From the NCBI GenBank assembly GCA_028023455.1, contig JAQFVV010006200.1:8110521-8174520 (forward strand): 64,000 nucleotides of DNA, given 5' to 3'. This document shows, piece by piece, positions 11,134 through 23,309 of the stretch; positions within the stretch are counted from its first letter, which is position 1; each line of letters begins with the position of its first letter. Source of the stretch: Epiperipatus broadwayi. Lineage: Eukaryota; Onychophora; Udeonychophora; Euonychophora; Peripatidae. The notes under the pieces are model-generated. The model was not told where the DNA came from and searched no databases. It saw nothing but the letters and a program-made list of their open reading frames with translations. A program made the translations under genes and the position numbers.

Positions 11134-12741
11134 GGTAATCATCTGAAATCCGGGCACGACCGCTTGATGGCGTTGTTTATGGGTCAAAACATATAAAAAT
11201 GCCATCATCTGCGGCCAGCCTTACGGATAATACATTTATATTGTATTACCCATTGCAGGCCATTTTACACGACATTGCACAAAAATATTACGGCCTATTT
11301 TGTGCTTTGAAACTATTTATGCATATTTGTTCTATTCATAGCTAATTACCGTATTGCTTGAGGATGTTTTAATTGCAAGTCGGTACAACTTTTCAAATCT
11401 CCATAATAGAGTAATGTCATTTATATTTAAATAATGTTGTTAATGACTAATAATTGTCATATGGTCCCCATCCTTCCCTAAAAAATGTTAATATGTAAAA
11501 AATTGGCAAAGGGTATGTTCGAACACGCTTTGAGAAAGCTCATGCGCTAAGTCACATTTCAGCGTGGAAAATATACGAGACCAATAAAATGTCTGAAAAG
11601 AACGTGCAATTTTTAAACTTTTCAGAATTGCGAGTACAGAAAGTGAGACTATGTCCTTTTTTCAAGCACATAATGTCCTCCCAAATACCAGACTGTTTTT
11701 ATTATAGCAATAAAATAATAAATAAAAATAAGTACAAAAAGTCCAAAGTTTGTGTATTTTTTTTTTATTTCATTAGAAATTGACAAGTATTTGGATTATC
11801 TTTTTTCAGCGGGGTTAAAATAAATTACTATTTTTATTTACTTTTTATTAATAATAACAAAGTATGACCCCCCCCCCCCAAGCAGTTTATTGTAGAAGCC
11901 AAAAAAAAAAAAAGGTAATTCAAACGAAATATAAATAAAAGTAAAAAGTGAGAAAAAGTTATTAAAAAAAAATATTGACTTTTTGTTACAATTATTAATC
12001 CAAGGTTGGGGGTTTCAAAACAATTTTTTACCCCCCAAAAACACAAAAGTTACTTTTGCTTTAATAAGAAGAAAAACAATTTGGTCAACCAAAAAAAAAA
12101 AAAAAAAAAAGGTAGAAAAAAATTGGAAACAATTCCCAAATTATTCTTTTTGTTAATAATAACAAAGTATGAAATCCCCCTAAAAAGCTATTTCTTGTAG
12201 AAGACAAAAAAAAAAAAGGGTAATTCAAATGAAATATAAATAAAAGTAAAAAGGGAAAAAAAGTTGTTTAAAAAAAAAAAATATTGACTTTTTGTTACAA
12301 TTATTTATCTGAGGGTGGGGGTTTCAAAACAATTTTTTACCCCCAACAACATGAAAGTTACTTTTGATTTAATAAGAAGAAAAACTAACAAAGTCGAAAC
12401 AAGTCCCAAATAATTGTATTATATTTTTTCAGCGGGGTTAAAACAAGTTTTTTCATCGTGAAACAGTCAAAAGTTTTAAAATCAGAAAAACAAACACAAA
12501 GTTAAATTACCAAAATTTGTTGAATCAAGAAAAATGTCAGGTTAAAAAAACAACGAAAATGAATATAAAAAATTGTTTAATAAAAAAGAAATCATGTTAT
12601 AAATGAAATAAAAATTTGTTTAATCAAAAAAAAAAATCATTTATATAAAAAAAAAGTTGCGGCTCGGTAAAGTTACCTTTGATTGATTTTGTATAGCATC
12701 AACGCAATCAAATGGCTATGCCCGGATTTCAGATGATTACC
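11134..12741. mobile_element. Merlin-type non-autonomous DNA transposon, 1.6 kb
   Basis: The termini are a perfect 23-bp inverted repeat beginning GGTAATCATCTGAAATCC (11134-11156 and 12719-12741). Similarity continues inward for about 25 more bases through a TTGATNGCGTTG block. The flanks gataattt (11126-11133) and aataattt (12742-12749) look like an 8-bp target duplication with one mismatch. The interior has no transposase. It contains a roughly 305-bp tandem duplication (units starting near 11851 and 12156) with homopolymer A and C runs, bracketed by two copies of ttttttcagcggggttaaaa (about 11803 and 12424). The terminal GGTA, the 8-bp duplication and the subterminal block tie it to the 101-bp MITE at 20653 and to the transposase-bearing element at 39426. 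Confidence 0.82.
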
Positions 12742-13449
12742 AATAATTTAAATATTATCTTAATGGACTCAGGCTGCTGTTGACTCCATAGGTGGAAAAT
12801 AGTGAAATAGCATTCATATATGAGGGTTAATTGTGAATGATAAATAAGACAGTGCCCAGACAAAAGTATCTCCTTTTGTCTTATAGGGTAGAATGATGAG
12901 TCATAAAAGGTTAGATATCATTCTGATAGAAATTTTTTGTCTCCCACTAAGCTCAATAATCATGAGCTTCATATGCTATCCTTCATATCCCTAAGTTAAT
13001 TGTGACAATGATAATTCTATATTAGTGCTTCTAACTCCAATTCTCTTCTTTATTCATTGTTTTTAGCTCAAGTCTTTGAGAATTAAGAAAACAATGATCG
13101 GGATAAGTTTAGTAAATAAATTGAGTCTTTAGTTGCTATTTGGAATTGGATTTGAGACAGTAGTTTCAGATAAGGAAAGTATGTTTAGGTATCATTACTT
13201 AGAAATTATCTTGCTTATCTAGGAAGTGGAAGAGACTTTAAAAATGTTATTTAAAAATGGCCTATCCCACATAGCCTGACTAAGTGGTCTTGCCTAGTGG
13301 ATTACTCATCAAAGCAATAAAAATAATAATGCTATCAGTAGTAATGGTAAAGCAGGAGGTAGTGATAGTACTAAAAGTAAATATTGTAAATCCATTTTTG
13401 AAAAAAATATAGACACATGAAACATGTGAACTTTAATTGGTACAAATTT

Positions 13450-15085
13450 TTCAAGACTAAAACAAAGGGCAGCACTTATGGCAAAAGATATAAAGAATGT
13501 GTATGATAGAGTAAATAGAAATAGATTATGGGTAAATTTGGAAATGGATGGAGATTTAATGGATATTATTAAGAAATTATATGAAAATAATTACTATACA
13601 TATCAATTAGGGAAATTAGAATCAGTTAAAGTTAAAAATGGGATGGGATTAAGGCAAGGATGCCCTATGCTACCTATTTTGTTTTTGCTGTATTTGAGAG
13701 AAATGGACAGAGCAATAGAAAGACTAGGAAGAGGGATAGAGATAATGTCTTTGTGTCCAGAAAGAAGGGAAGATATGGAAGTTATGCTAAGGACATAGGC
13801 AAGGGATGTAAAGAGATGGGGATTAAAGTTAGTGAAGAAAAATCAAAAGAGAAAGAATTTTTATTGGGGATATAAAGTTAAGTGTGGTGAACAGATATAA
13901 ATATTTGGGAATTGTTTTAAGTAATCAGAGAAATTGCTTGGATGAATGAGAAAAAAAATTGATAAATGAAGCAAAGAAAAGAAAGGGGTTGATAAAGAAA
14001 TTAACAGTGTTCTCATATAATAAATATGTAGCTACAATTGTATGGAAGGGAGTGGCAGTAGTAGGGTTAACATATGGCAATGATGCGTTACGTGTTAGTA
14101 AAGGGGTATTAGATTACTTAGAAAAAGTACAAAGGGAAGTAGGAAGACATGCATTAGATGCAGATGTATGGACAGCAAAGGAGCCAATTCAAGGAGAAAT
14201 AGGATGATCAAGTTTTTATATGAGAGATGCAAAAAGCAAAATGAGAATGCTCATTAGATTGCACTTTATGGATAATAAAAAAATAGCCAAAATAGTATTA
14301 ACTTGGGTTATGAATAAAGGGGAGGCAACAAGATGAGTGAGAAATGTAATGTGGTATGCCGAAGATTTGAATAAAGAATTTATGTCAGTATACTTATACA
14401 AAAGATGGGATTATTGTGTTAGAAGAATTGTTGAGTGTTATAGTGGTAAAGAATGGGATAGAAGAATAGATGCATTAATAAAGAATAGGGAGTTGGAGAG
14501 ATGAAGAAATAGATGCATTAATAAAGAATAGGGAATTGGAAAGAAGAACTAGTATGGAGAGTAAAGGATTTAAATATATATATATATATAGAAATAAACA
14601 GAATATTGGGTGCAAGTTAATTTATGATAATAGCAAGGAAAGTAGTTTACTGTTTAAGGCTTGAACGGGATCTTTAGCAACAAGGAAATATACACATAAA
14701 TGGAAAAATGTGGATGATTTAGTCTGCAATTTGTGTAAGAAAGGCATAGAAAATATTAGGCATCTATTAATTGAATGTAAATACCTGAAATCAGAAAGGT
14801 TACAAATAATGAAGTTGTGGAAGAATAAATATAAGCAAAGTGATTATACAGAAAGTGGGTTATTGATTTTAGGCTGAATTTGGAAAGATAAAGGAGATTT
14901 AGATATAAAGGCCATGGAGTTGACCAAGATTATGTTGTGGAAATAGGATGGAGCAGGATATGGGAAAACTTAGGGTAGGGAATGGAAAGGGGAGTTAAAG
15001 TGGCTAACAGATTTCTCTGGCATAGTTGCCGAGAGATTCCTGACTCTGTATAAGGAGGTCATAGTGCATCACATCACATAGAACA
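13450..15085 (+). mobile_element. LINE relic with reverse transcriptase remnants (family L-B)
   Basis: The longest copy of this non-LTR family, 5'-truncated. At 13478-13795 the frame gives DIKNVYDRVNRNRLWVNLEM and GMGLRQGCPMLPILFLLYLR, which are RT motifs around the first catalytic Asp and the RQGCP block. The YADD block is missing or scrambled near 13740, where the frame shifts. Later frames give GIKVSEEKSKE, RYKYLGIVLSNQRN and VQREVGRHALDADVWTA, then the zinc-knuckle region (about 14710-14790, CNLCKKGIENIRHLLIEC). Stops and shifts break it throughout. The 3' end is near the agtgcatcacatcacat block at about 15066. The clade (CR1-like or other) cannot be fixed by eye. Confidence 0.8.
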
Positions 15086-15779
15086 GGTAATGGGTTAAAA
15101 GTTTTTTAAAAAAGAGAAAATCAATCAGTAAAAGAAAAATGCATGTTGTTAGTTTGCTGTAGAATCTAATTTAATATCTTTTATTCTTGGAATTCTTTGA
15201 TGTATCAATGAAAGGCTAGTGTTGTTTAAATTTGCCTTGCACAATGATAACAGTGCTCATTTTATTAAACCATATACTTCAACACTAGGCTCAGAGAATA
15301 CAGTGAAAGATGTTTTTAGCATTATCATTAAAAGATCAACTTTTTCTTCTGGGAGACTTTTACTGTAAATATGATAAAAATAATAGACTTTGATCAAAAG
15401 TTATTGGAAATAATTGATGCCATAAATTCAAGTGGATATGCTGAGATTGAATTTTTGCATAATCCATATTTTGATTATCATACTTTGTTTAGTCAGAAAA
15501 ATCATTATGAAAATACATGAATGCATCAACACTTATAATTTTCCATTCTTGATAACATCTTAGGCTTCTGGTGGGTTTACTGTTATATCTTCTTTCACTT
15601 TTTTGTGGATTTAATCTTTCCTTGAATTTGTAATAGTGATATCTTAAACATTATTGGTTTTCATGCATTTACTATTATCTCCTTTTTAGTTTCCAAAATC
15701 TTATGCATCCTTCTAGTTTAATTCTTCCCAGGACTTTGGGTCTTTTTTTAACTGTTTGTTTCTAGGTTGTTTTTTATGT

Positions 15780-16440
15780 GACTCTTGATAAGTCCTGTTC
15801 AGATAATTTATCTTTTGCTAATATATTTTTTTCTAATCCCATTTTCTTTGTTTGCAGTTCTTGCAATGTTTATTGCATTTATTTTTGCAGTTCTTTTATT
15901 TGGTTTTGTTATTGGATCATCAGTATTTTCTTGTACTTCTAATGATTCCATTGTCTTCTCATATGTATTTTGTATGTAATCTTGGATAATTTCTTTATTT
16001 CTAATATGTTCATTAGAGTATTTGTTTCTTCTCATACATCCAGCTCTTATTCTGACTATTATACTAGTCTGTTTTTTATGTAAACCATTAGTCAATTTTT
16101 TTCTGTACTTGCTTAATCATTTGTATAATAATGTTTCTGTTCTTTATATTTCTGCCATGCTCCTCCAAATTTATTGATGTATTATCTGTTCTCCTTTATT
16201 ATTTTGTCATAGCAACACATGTATTAGTTGCTCTATTCATGATTGTTTTAAACACAGATTTACTTTCAGTATATTAGTTTCACTTTTTACTTTCTTCTCT
16301 TTTCAGTGATGCTTTAAATTCTTTGTGACTTTCTTCTTCCACTTTGTTATATGCACTTAGATCCAATTACCCTGTTTTTTACATCTTCATTCTTATTTAT
16401 ACTTAACTTCATGTTCCATACTTTTTCATTATCTTCTTTC
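15780..16440 (-). other. Unrecognised Lys/Asn-rich open region
   Basis: On the minus strand an open frame of 95 codons (15808-16095) encodes a basic, Thr/Lys/Asn-rich peptide. Upstream sequence to about 16440 continues with broken open frames of similar composition. It could be the N-terminal part of a decayed retroelement, possibly the LINE family L-B at 13450, but I see no catalytic motif. I do not assign a function. Confidence 0.25.
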
Positions 16441-16449
16441 TACTTTTAA

Positions 16450-17620
16450 TTTTGTTCATATGTATTTATAATTAATTTATTTGTTTAATGAAAATTTGCA
16501 AGATTTCTTTATTTTCCATGTGTCTCTACACAAATAGCCTTAAATATAATATGTTTCAACATACACACATATATGATCATTGAATGATCTAAAATAATTT
16601 GGATTTTATTCTTTCAGTTCAGATATTCTATGGGTATAGTCATATGTGCAAGGACATGGATGAATCAAATATGCATACATGCAGTGTCTTATAATCGCTA
16701 TATAATTTTATTAAAATATATAATCAAATACTACAAAATAGCTTATGAACAAATTGCAGTTTATTCATTTCCTGACAATGGCCTTTAGTTTGGGTGTGGT
16801 GTTTTGTTAGATATTACATGGTTTTATCAACAATATAAATCTTTGTTATAATCATGGTATAATATGTTTCTGGCATTTAAAGAATCTTTTGATAACTTTG
16901 AGCACTCATATGTTGACTCAACAGCTGCTTTTAGCAATGCCAATATTATCACAAAATTTCTCTCTGATACTACTAAACAATATATAACCATCAATCACAT
17001 GTGTGTGCACATATTTCAATATCAAACTTCATGGGTAAATCAATTCCTAATTTTATAAAAGAATATGTTATTCTTTCATAATAAAGCATAAGTATAGAAC
17101 ATGTATATGCATAACAATGTGCACTCATTCAAGCAGTTTACTTTTACCATTTAATCCACTTGTGAATTTCTACACAAACATCATTTTTATTCTCAAGATG
17201 TATAACTAAGAAGTGATCATACTAACTCTACATAAAATAAGAATTTATCTTCTTAGGATTATAACTTGTCACTTTCTTAATTCTTACACCAACGTATTTG
17301 AGAATAGTTCATTTAAACATTAAAACATATTTTATTGAGATCACAGGTTTCCTTAAATATATATAATTCATTTACACACATACATTCTCCTACACATTAT
17401 TATGTTTCCTTAGTTTATTATCTATAACTGGAAAAGCAAAACATTTTTTACGTAAACAATAATCTGTAGACAAGCGATATGTGAGTTTGCATTAAAAAAT
17501 ATTTCATTAAATATATTAATCCTTAATTACTTATTTTTCATAATTATATTACAATTAAAATCATCTAAAGATAAACTACTTCTCACTTAATTATATAGTG
17601 TCAAAAATCAATGAAAAAAT
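16450..17620. other. Intronic sequence, nothing recognised
   Basis: AT-rich intron DNA. No exon, RNA gene or transposon end was seen. Confidence 0.5.
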
Positions 17621-18033
17621 AGAATACCATTATATCTTTGGACTCTGTTGTTATATAAGTTTAGTTTTTGATTTGGTTTTTAAATTATACTGTGAATTTT
17701 GTCTATTGTTTTACTTTATCTATAGACTAAATGTTCTGCAATCACCATTAATATATTCAAAGGATGAAGAACGTGTATTCTTAACAATTTTTGAATGTTA
17801 TTGAAATATTAGTTTTTAATAATTGTAATAATAAATCAATAATCATAACTTCTAAATATCTGTTCAAAGATTGTTAAAAACATGACTTATTGTTCATCCT
17901 TTGAATAGTTTAATGGTGATTGCAGAATATTTAGTCTCTACATAAATGAAAACAATAGAAAAAATTCACTGTATAATTTAAAAACCAAGTCAAAAATTAA
18001 CCATATAACAACAAACCCTAAAGATAGAATATC
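17621..18033. repeat. Long inverted repeat, arms ~170-185 bp
   Basis: The left arm (about 17621-17805) and right arm (about 17865-18033) are imperfect inverted copies. Blocks: tctgcaatcaccattaa versus ttaatggtgattgcaga, ttcaaaggatgaa versus ttcatcctttgaa, and ggtttttaaattata versus tataatttaaaaacc. A spacer of about 60 bp separates the arms. It resembles a large foldback transposon without coding capacity. The single frame across the left arm (17598-17804) is a by-product and has no domain. Confidence 0.75.
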
Positions 18034-18124
18034 TTTTCTTTGGATTTTGACGCTAATAACTCTTTGGTAGTTACTTCCGCTTTGCAATTACAGATATTTA
18101 GAGGTTATGATTATTTATTTAATA

Positions 18125-18345
18125 ATCAAAAATAATAATAAATTCTTTATAACAGCTATATAAATATCAAAAATAATGGTTACACATAAAAAGCTTTTTT
18201 CAGCACCTGGTTTGGTGCTCTTTTCAAATGTTAATAATCTATTTAACGTTAACGAAAAAGGCTTTTTATCTGTAACAATTATTTCTGATATTTCTATAGC
18301 TGTTAAAAAGAATTATTTTCTGATTGTTATTATTATTTTATGGAA
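18125..18345. repeat. Foldback/MITE with ~60-bp arms
   Basis: The left arm (about 18138-18200: ttctttataacagctata ... aaaaagctttttt) and right arm (about 18255-18317: aaaaaggctttttatctgta ... tatagctgttaaaaagaa) are inverted copies. The centre is a small hairpin, agcacctggtttggtgct, at 18203-18220. It lies about 90 bp from the larger inverted repeat at 17621-18033. Confidence 0.75.
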
Positions 18346-20652
18346 GAATAACATAAAGGTTTTTATTCTTTTGCAATTTTAATTATTTACTTCTAAAGAT
18401 AAACTAGCATATCTTTACTCCGAGTCATAAATTTCAAGTCTAGCAAGTATACTGTTGTTATATGATTATGCATTTCTGTGCTCTGTGCCTATTATATCTT
18501 TTATATTTAAAATATATTTAAAAAATAATTATTAACTTGATTAAATACATTTGATATATAATTTTTATATTCAACAATAAAAATTTAAATAAGCAATAGA
18601 AAAGTAAATCAATTAATTCTTTTGACATCAGCAGTGATCGATTTCTTTAATGGAGACGGAATATGCACTTGTGAATTAGTTGTGTTCATGTATAGTATTT
18701 CTGCAAAATGGATGAAGTTTGAATTTAACAGCATTTTTAAACTGGATCCATAGATTGAACTTGACTTTTTGATATCTTTTTTTTTTAAAAAAATAATTAA
18801 ATTTTTCAACTTTTTTTGCTTATAATTTAATTAAGACAACATTTTTAAGATTTGTGGGTAGTACGTTGCAATTTTAGATTTGTATCATTTGCAGATTTTC
18901 TGTGGATTAGAGGTACAAAGACATTGTTAATTTATAACAGAGCTTCAATAGTAGTCCAGTATGGAAATCTATATGAAGTTTTAGCACACATTTTCTAACT
19001 TTAACTAAATTTTAAAATTTATCTTGAGATTTACAACAGTACTAAAATCTTAAGAATAAACTTTTGAATTTCAAGGAAGAAATAGAATAAAGAATTGTTG
19101 AAAAAAACTAACAAACAATAGATTTTACACATTTATTTTTTGATGGCAATTTTCAAGCTAAATTAAGAAAAAATAGGTGACTTCTTACAAACAAAAACCT
19201 GTTGGTAAATTTTTAATTAATTATCTTATATGAGTTAAAGTGATAAACAATTTTAAATTTTATCAAATGCTTTTAGAATTATCATTCTTTTTATAAAGTA
19301 AACAGAAACAGCTTTTGTGATAGTTGACTATTTTTGGTTATTGGAAGTTAGTGATCTTTTAAACCATATGATTATTACCAAATTATTATTATTGTTATTA
19401 TCACTTATATTTTGATAAAATAAAATGAAAATTAAAAATAATATCAAAATTACAACAATCCAGAATGTAAAGCCAAATCTTCTTTCCCTTACATAATTAC
19501 AAGAAAAAAGATGCAATTATTATTATTATTTTTAAATAAAGTAATAAAAATATTTCAAATATAAAAAAAACTATCCATGTGGGAAAATATTGATAATTTG
19601 TCAATAATTTATACAAAAACAACAGTTTAAAAAACCAAAGAAAACTATCAAAAATTGTTGAAAAATTACGCTTGCATATATGGATCAAGAGTTCATTGTG
19701 TATTATATATATATCTTCCAAAGTGCTTATATAAATGAATTTAGATAAAAAGGATAAAGTAGACCATTCTTATCTTTTCAAAAGATTTATCTTGTGCTTT
19801 GGATTGAGAGTATTTCTTTTACTCGGTAAATCAATGTTGGAGTGTTAATCTAGTTATTATATAATATTAAATGCTGAGGAAAGCTTAAATACACATATAT
19901 AAATGCACTGAAATTGAGACTTGATTGCCTATCTAAATGAGTCACTCAGAAGAATTGTCTTTTTTGATTCAATTATTACAATCCTAGAATCTAAATTGAG
20001 ATCAAATGTGATTAGCCTAAAAAGTCTGAGAACTTAAAAAAACAAGAGATGGTATCCATGCATTCCTGATACACTTATACACTTAAAGTTAATTTACAAT
20101 AATTGTATCAAAGCATATATGATATTAGTTTTATCTGTCACAAAATAAACAAAATTTAATGTTAACACTTGCTGCATGAAATATGGGCTTATATTTATGA
20201 ATACCTAAATTTCTGCTTATGATATTTTCCTAGATTTAGTATTATGTGATTACTAATCATCCAATAAATTAATTTTTCACCTTTTCCTTAATCATATATC
20301 AAAATCGGTTTACATTCAACAGACATTCTCTGGTACTTCAAGAATGTATATAGATCTTGAAAACAATATGAATACCTCTTATAAGACATTTCAGTTAATC
20401 AGATATCAATCATGCTTATCTATGCAGTCCCCAAATGTTTTGTAAGTTAATGTAATGGTATGTATCTTTCAGCTGTGCATCTATTTACATTAATCTTTTT
20501 TCAGTGAATGTTAATCATTTTTATTATAAATACACATGCAAGAAAATTTAATATTTATTATATCTAATATTATATTTCTAAGCATAGAAAATATTCCATT
20601 CTGAAGAAAAGATACAAATGAGAAGAAACTTAATAAAAACATAAAAAATATA
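18346..20652. other. Intronic sequence, nothing recognised
   Basis: AT-rich, with short tandem ATT runs near 19384-19400 and 19516-19530. No exon with splice sites and no transposon terminus was recognised. Confidence 0.5.
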
Positions 20653-20753
20653 GGTACTGTTCTATTAGCTCGTGTCTGGTAACATTATATTTCCATGTTT
20701 TTGCATAGCATCAATGCCATCAAGTGGTTGATACGAGCTAATAGAACAGTACC
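20653..20753. mobile_element. 101-bp Merlin-type MITE
   Basis: A complete miniature element. The termini are a perfect 21-bp inverted repeat beginning GGTACTGTTCTATTAGCT (20653-20673 and 20733-20753). A perfect 8-bp target duplication AAAATATA lies at 20645-20652 and 20754-20761. The interior block tgcatagcatcaatgccatc followed by aagtgg matches, in the same relative position, the right end of the 1.6-kb element (gtatagcatcaacgcaatca at 12691-12710). So the two belong to one family despite different outermost bases. Confidence 0.9.
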
Positions 20754-21196
20754 AAAATATATTAATAACAAAAGAATTTCAAAAACAATACAGGAGTTAG
20801 ACAAAAAAGAGAATAGTGATTCCTATGAATCAAAGTTTGATTCTGTTATTTCCAATGTTTGAATTCCAGAACAATAAACTTTAATTTTTTTACCTCTCAA
20901 ACTCATTTCATTCACATAAATTACGAGATAAGATTGTATATTCTCCAAGTTACCAATACTTCATGTGATTATTATAATGCACAACTGATTAGACATATGG
21001 ATTATGTGATAAATATCAGTAATGTGAAGAATGTGTGACCTTGTTTCATAGTTCATATTGCTGAGATGAATTTGAATTGCAAAAAAAAAAAATCATAATT
21101 TGTCCTTTGGAATTCGTAAGACATTAAAGCACTGGAAGTAATAGAGTTAAAAAACATCGCATAACCACAATTTCTTTTTCTTGCACAAGCTATTAA

Positions 21197-21302
21197 AATA
21201 GTAACACTCCCTCCATACAGTAGTACCACCTAGTGCAGCTAACCTGGCATCTATTGATTACTATAGTTTGCACTACGCGGCACTATGTATGGAGAGTTTC
21301 TA
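21197..21302. mobile_element. TTAA-flanked MITE, ~106 bp
   Basis: Imperfect terminal inverted repeats (actccctccatacagtag...ctagtgca and the complement of tgcactacgcggcactatgtatggagagt) are flanked by TTAA at 21193-21196 and 21303-21306. TTAA duplications are used by piggyBac- and Kolobok-type elements. The block ctggcatctattgattac (21244-21261) recurs as ctggcatccattgattac in the longer TTAA element at 46941-47405, so the two are relatives. Confidence 0.7.
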
Positions 21303-21931
21303 TTAAGTAATAAAGTTGAGTTATTCAAGCATCTGAATCTGCCATTCTCTAGTGGAATACAACACACAAAGTAGTTTGAGAAGTGCTAATAGATGATAAA
21401 ATAAGAGATTATATATATATATATATATATGGTGAATAGTATAAAAATCAATCTAGCCAAGGAAGTATTTAATTCTCTTATAGTCTATTAAAAAATATTA
21501 GAGATATAGGCTCAGCAATATTTAACTGGAAAATAACCATTGGTTAAAACTCAGAAAAGATAAAAGCACAAATTTTAAAATTTTAATCATATGATTTTAA
21601 TCTTACGATGTATAACTATTAACATTAACTTGATAGGGTGGGATGACCAGCTGTTACAAGTAATACCAATTTATACAACAAAAAAAACCATAGTAAATAT
21701 GTTGATATGACACTCATGGGTAACAACATCAGAATCAGCTATGTGTTTGTGATATCCCAATACATAGACTTTGTGGCTTTTGATACCCAGACAAAATTGT
21801 GATTTATTACTAAATTGAGTGCTACATTATTTACTTTTGTGAGGTAATTCTATATCAAATAGGGTATAAAATAAAGTATATAAAACAAAATAAATTATCA
21901 ACAATTTTAAAAATAAAAAGTACATTATTAC

Positions 21932-22030
21932 CTAACCATGTGGCACTGTTGTTTATGTAGAGTTTTAATATTTTTATGTGAATTTTCGTTGGTTGACCAT
22001 AACTGTTCAGCTGCTGCAATAGCCCTTGGC
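21932..22030 (-). CDS. HEXA/HEXB-like: Beta-hexosaminidase, penultimate coding exon
   Basis: The exon is 99 bp. The acceptor (ttttgatag) precedes 22030 and the donor GTAATA follows 21932. It enters with one base that completes the Trp codon split from the previous exon and exits with AG of an Arg codon, matching both neighbours. The translation starts PRAIAAAEQLWST and ends KQQCHMV. This is the family signature seen as PRAGAVAERLW in human HEXA, followed by the first Cys of the C-terminal disulfide. An alternative donor five bases earlier (ATG|GTTAG) would break the frame of the last exon, so GTAATA is preferred. No stops or shifts are present. Confidence 0.93.
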
Positions 22031-22625
22031 CTATCAAAACAAAAGTCTTAATAGTTGATTTTCAAACAAAATATTTACAACTATTGTTTATTTAGTAAAA
22101 AAAAAAGCATATAACATGATTCATATTATGAATAAAAATATATTCAAACATAAATTTTGAAAATTATATATAGGATGAATTATATGTATATGTGTGACAA
22201 GATGTTGATATATTTTAGAAATAAATATTTATTTTTATAAGATAAAATCCAAAGATGTCAAACAAAGAGAAGCATGGAATATAAGGCTATGTTAATGGTT
22301 TACAAGTTAGTTGTATAGTCACTGCAAAATAAAATTTAATTTTTATTCTCAGTTTCTTCAAAAGCTAGAATAGCTTGATGTTGACAGTGTTTGAGGTGAG
22401 ATAAACATGTTTGCCAACTTTTTCTCATCATGAACCAAATTTTTCATGGTTGGATAATATAAAAGCACATGTAAATAAATTGAACATTATACGTGTATAC
22501 TATGTACTGTATTTATTTATCCTTTATATAATATACCATATATTTTAACTTATCAGTTGTACAATAATTACTAAAAAAAAAATCTGATTTGGGTAAGTCT
22601 AGATAGTTTTATTCATGTAATTACA

Positions 22626-22782
22626 TGATAACAGCTCAGACTTATCTAAACTATAAATCTTCAGTATGTTGTCAAGACAACCTCTATAAATAAAAGGTTC
22701 TATAAGTAAAAACCTTTTATTTACAACTATTGCCTTATAACAGACTAAAGATTTATAGTTTAGATAAACTTGAGCTGTTATC
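22626..22782. repeat. Near-complete palindrome / MITE
   Basis: The arms (22626-22680 and 22729-22782) share gataacagctca and atctaaactataaatct as inverted copies. The inner 50 bp fold again (aataaaaggtt...aaccttttattt). The whole 157 bp can form one hairpin, so transcription through the intron would give double-stranded RNA. No target duplication was identified. Confidence 0.75.
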
Positions 22783-23205
22783 TTTACTAAATACTTATAC
22801 CAGTATCTAAAATTTAATAAGATCTTTATTATTATTGCCATTTAGCAATTAAACTAATGTTTATTACGAAATTTGTTAAAGCTAAGTGAGGAGGTCGATT
22901 CCAGCCAATAAACAAAAAATTAAAAAAAAAAAATTCCCCTTGTTTTAAAACTTTATAATCATTATCATATGTTCATAGTGATAAAAAAAGGCTGGGGTGA
23001 CTTTTAGTTCATAAACATTATAATCCTGAAAATTATTGTTAATTATTCATTACTAGTTACTTGGAAATAAATTTAAAACAAAAATATATCCAATATGTTA
23101 AATAAATTTAAATGTAGCAAAGTAAATATTAACTTTGCATTTTTAAATTCATAATTTATTATTTGTATGATCTATATACACACAGTATAATACAATATTA
23201 ATCAT

Positions 23206-23293
23206 GTCAAGCGTTGGTGGTCGAGAAGTCAGCACAGCTGCCTTACAAGCAGTTGTCCCGGGTTAGTGTGTTCGCGTCCCGGCCAATGCTATG
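23206..23293 (+). repeat. tRNA-length retroposon (SINE-like) with 16-bp target duplication
   Basis: An 88-bp insertion flanked by a perfect 16-bp direct repeat, ATACAATATTAATCAT, at 23190-23205 and 23294-23309. The insert resembles a tRNA: acceptor-type pairing GCGTTGG (23211-23217) with CCAATGC (23283-23289), and an anticodon-type stem CTGC/GCAG around the loop CTTACAA. A TTCG-type T loop is present, but its stem is broken (GTGTG against CCCGG). A long target duplication points to LINE-mediated retroposition rather than a resident tRNA gene. The relative at 35809-35912 has the same layout. Confidence 0.85.
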
Positions 23294-23309
23294 ATACAAT
23301 ATTAATCAT

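Noticed and set aside
23206-23293. Functional tRNA gene
   Set aside because: The T stem is broken and perfect 16-bp target duplications show a retroposed copy.
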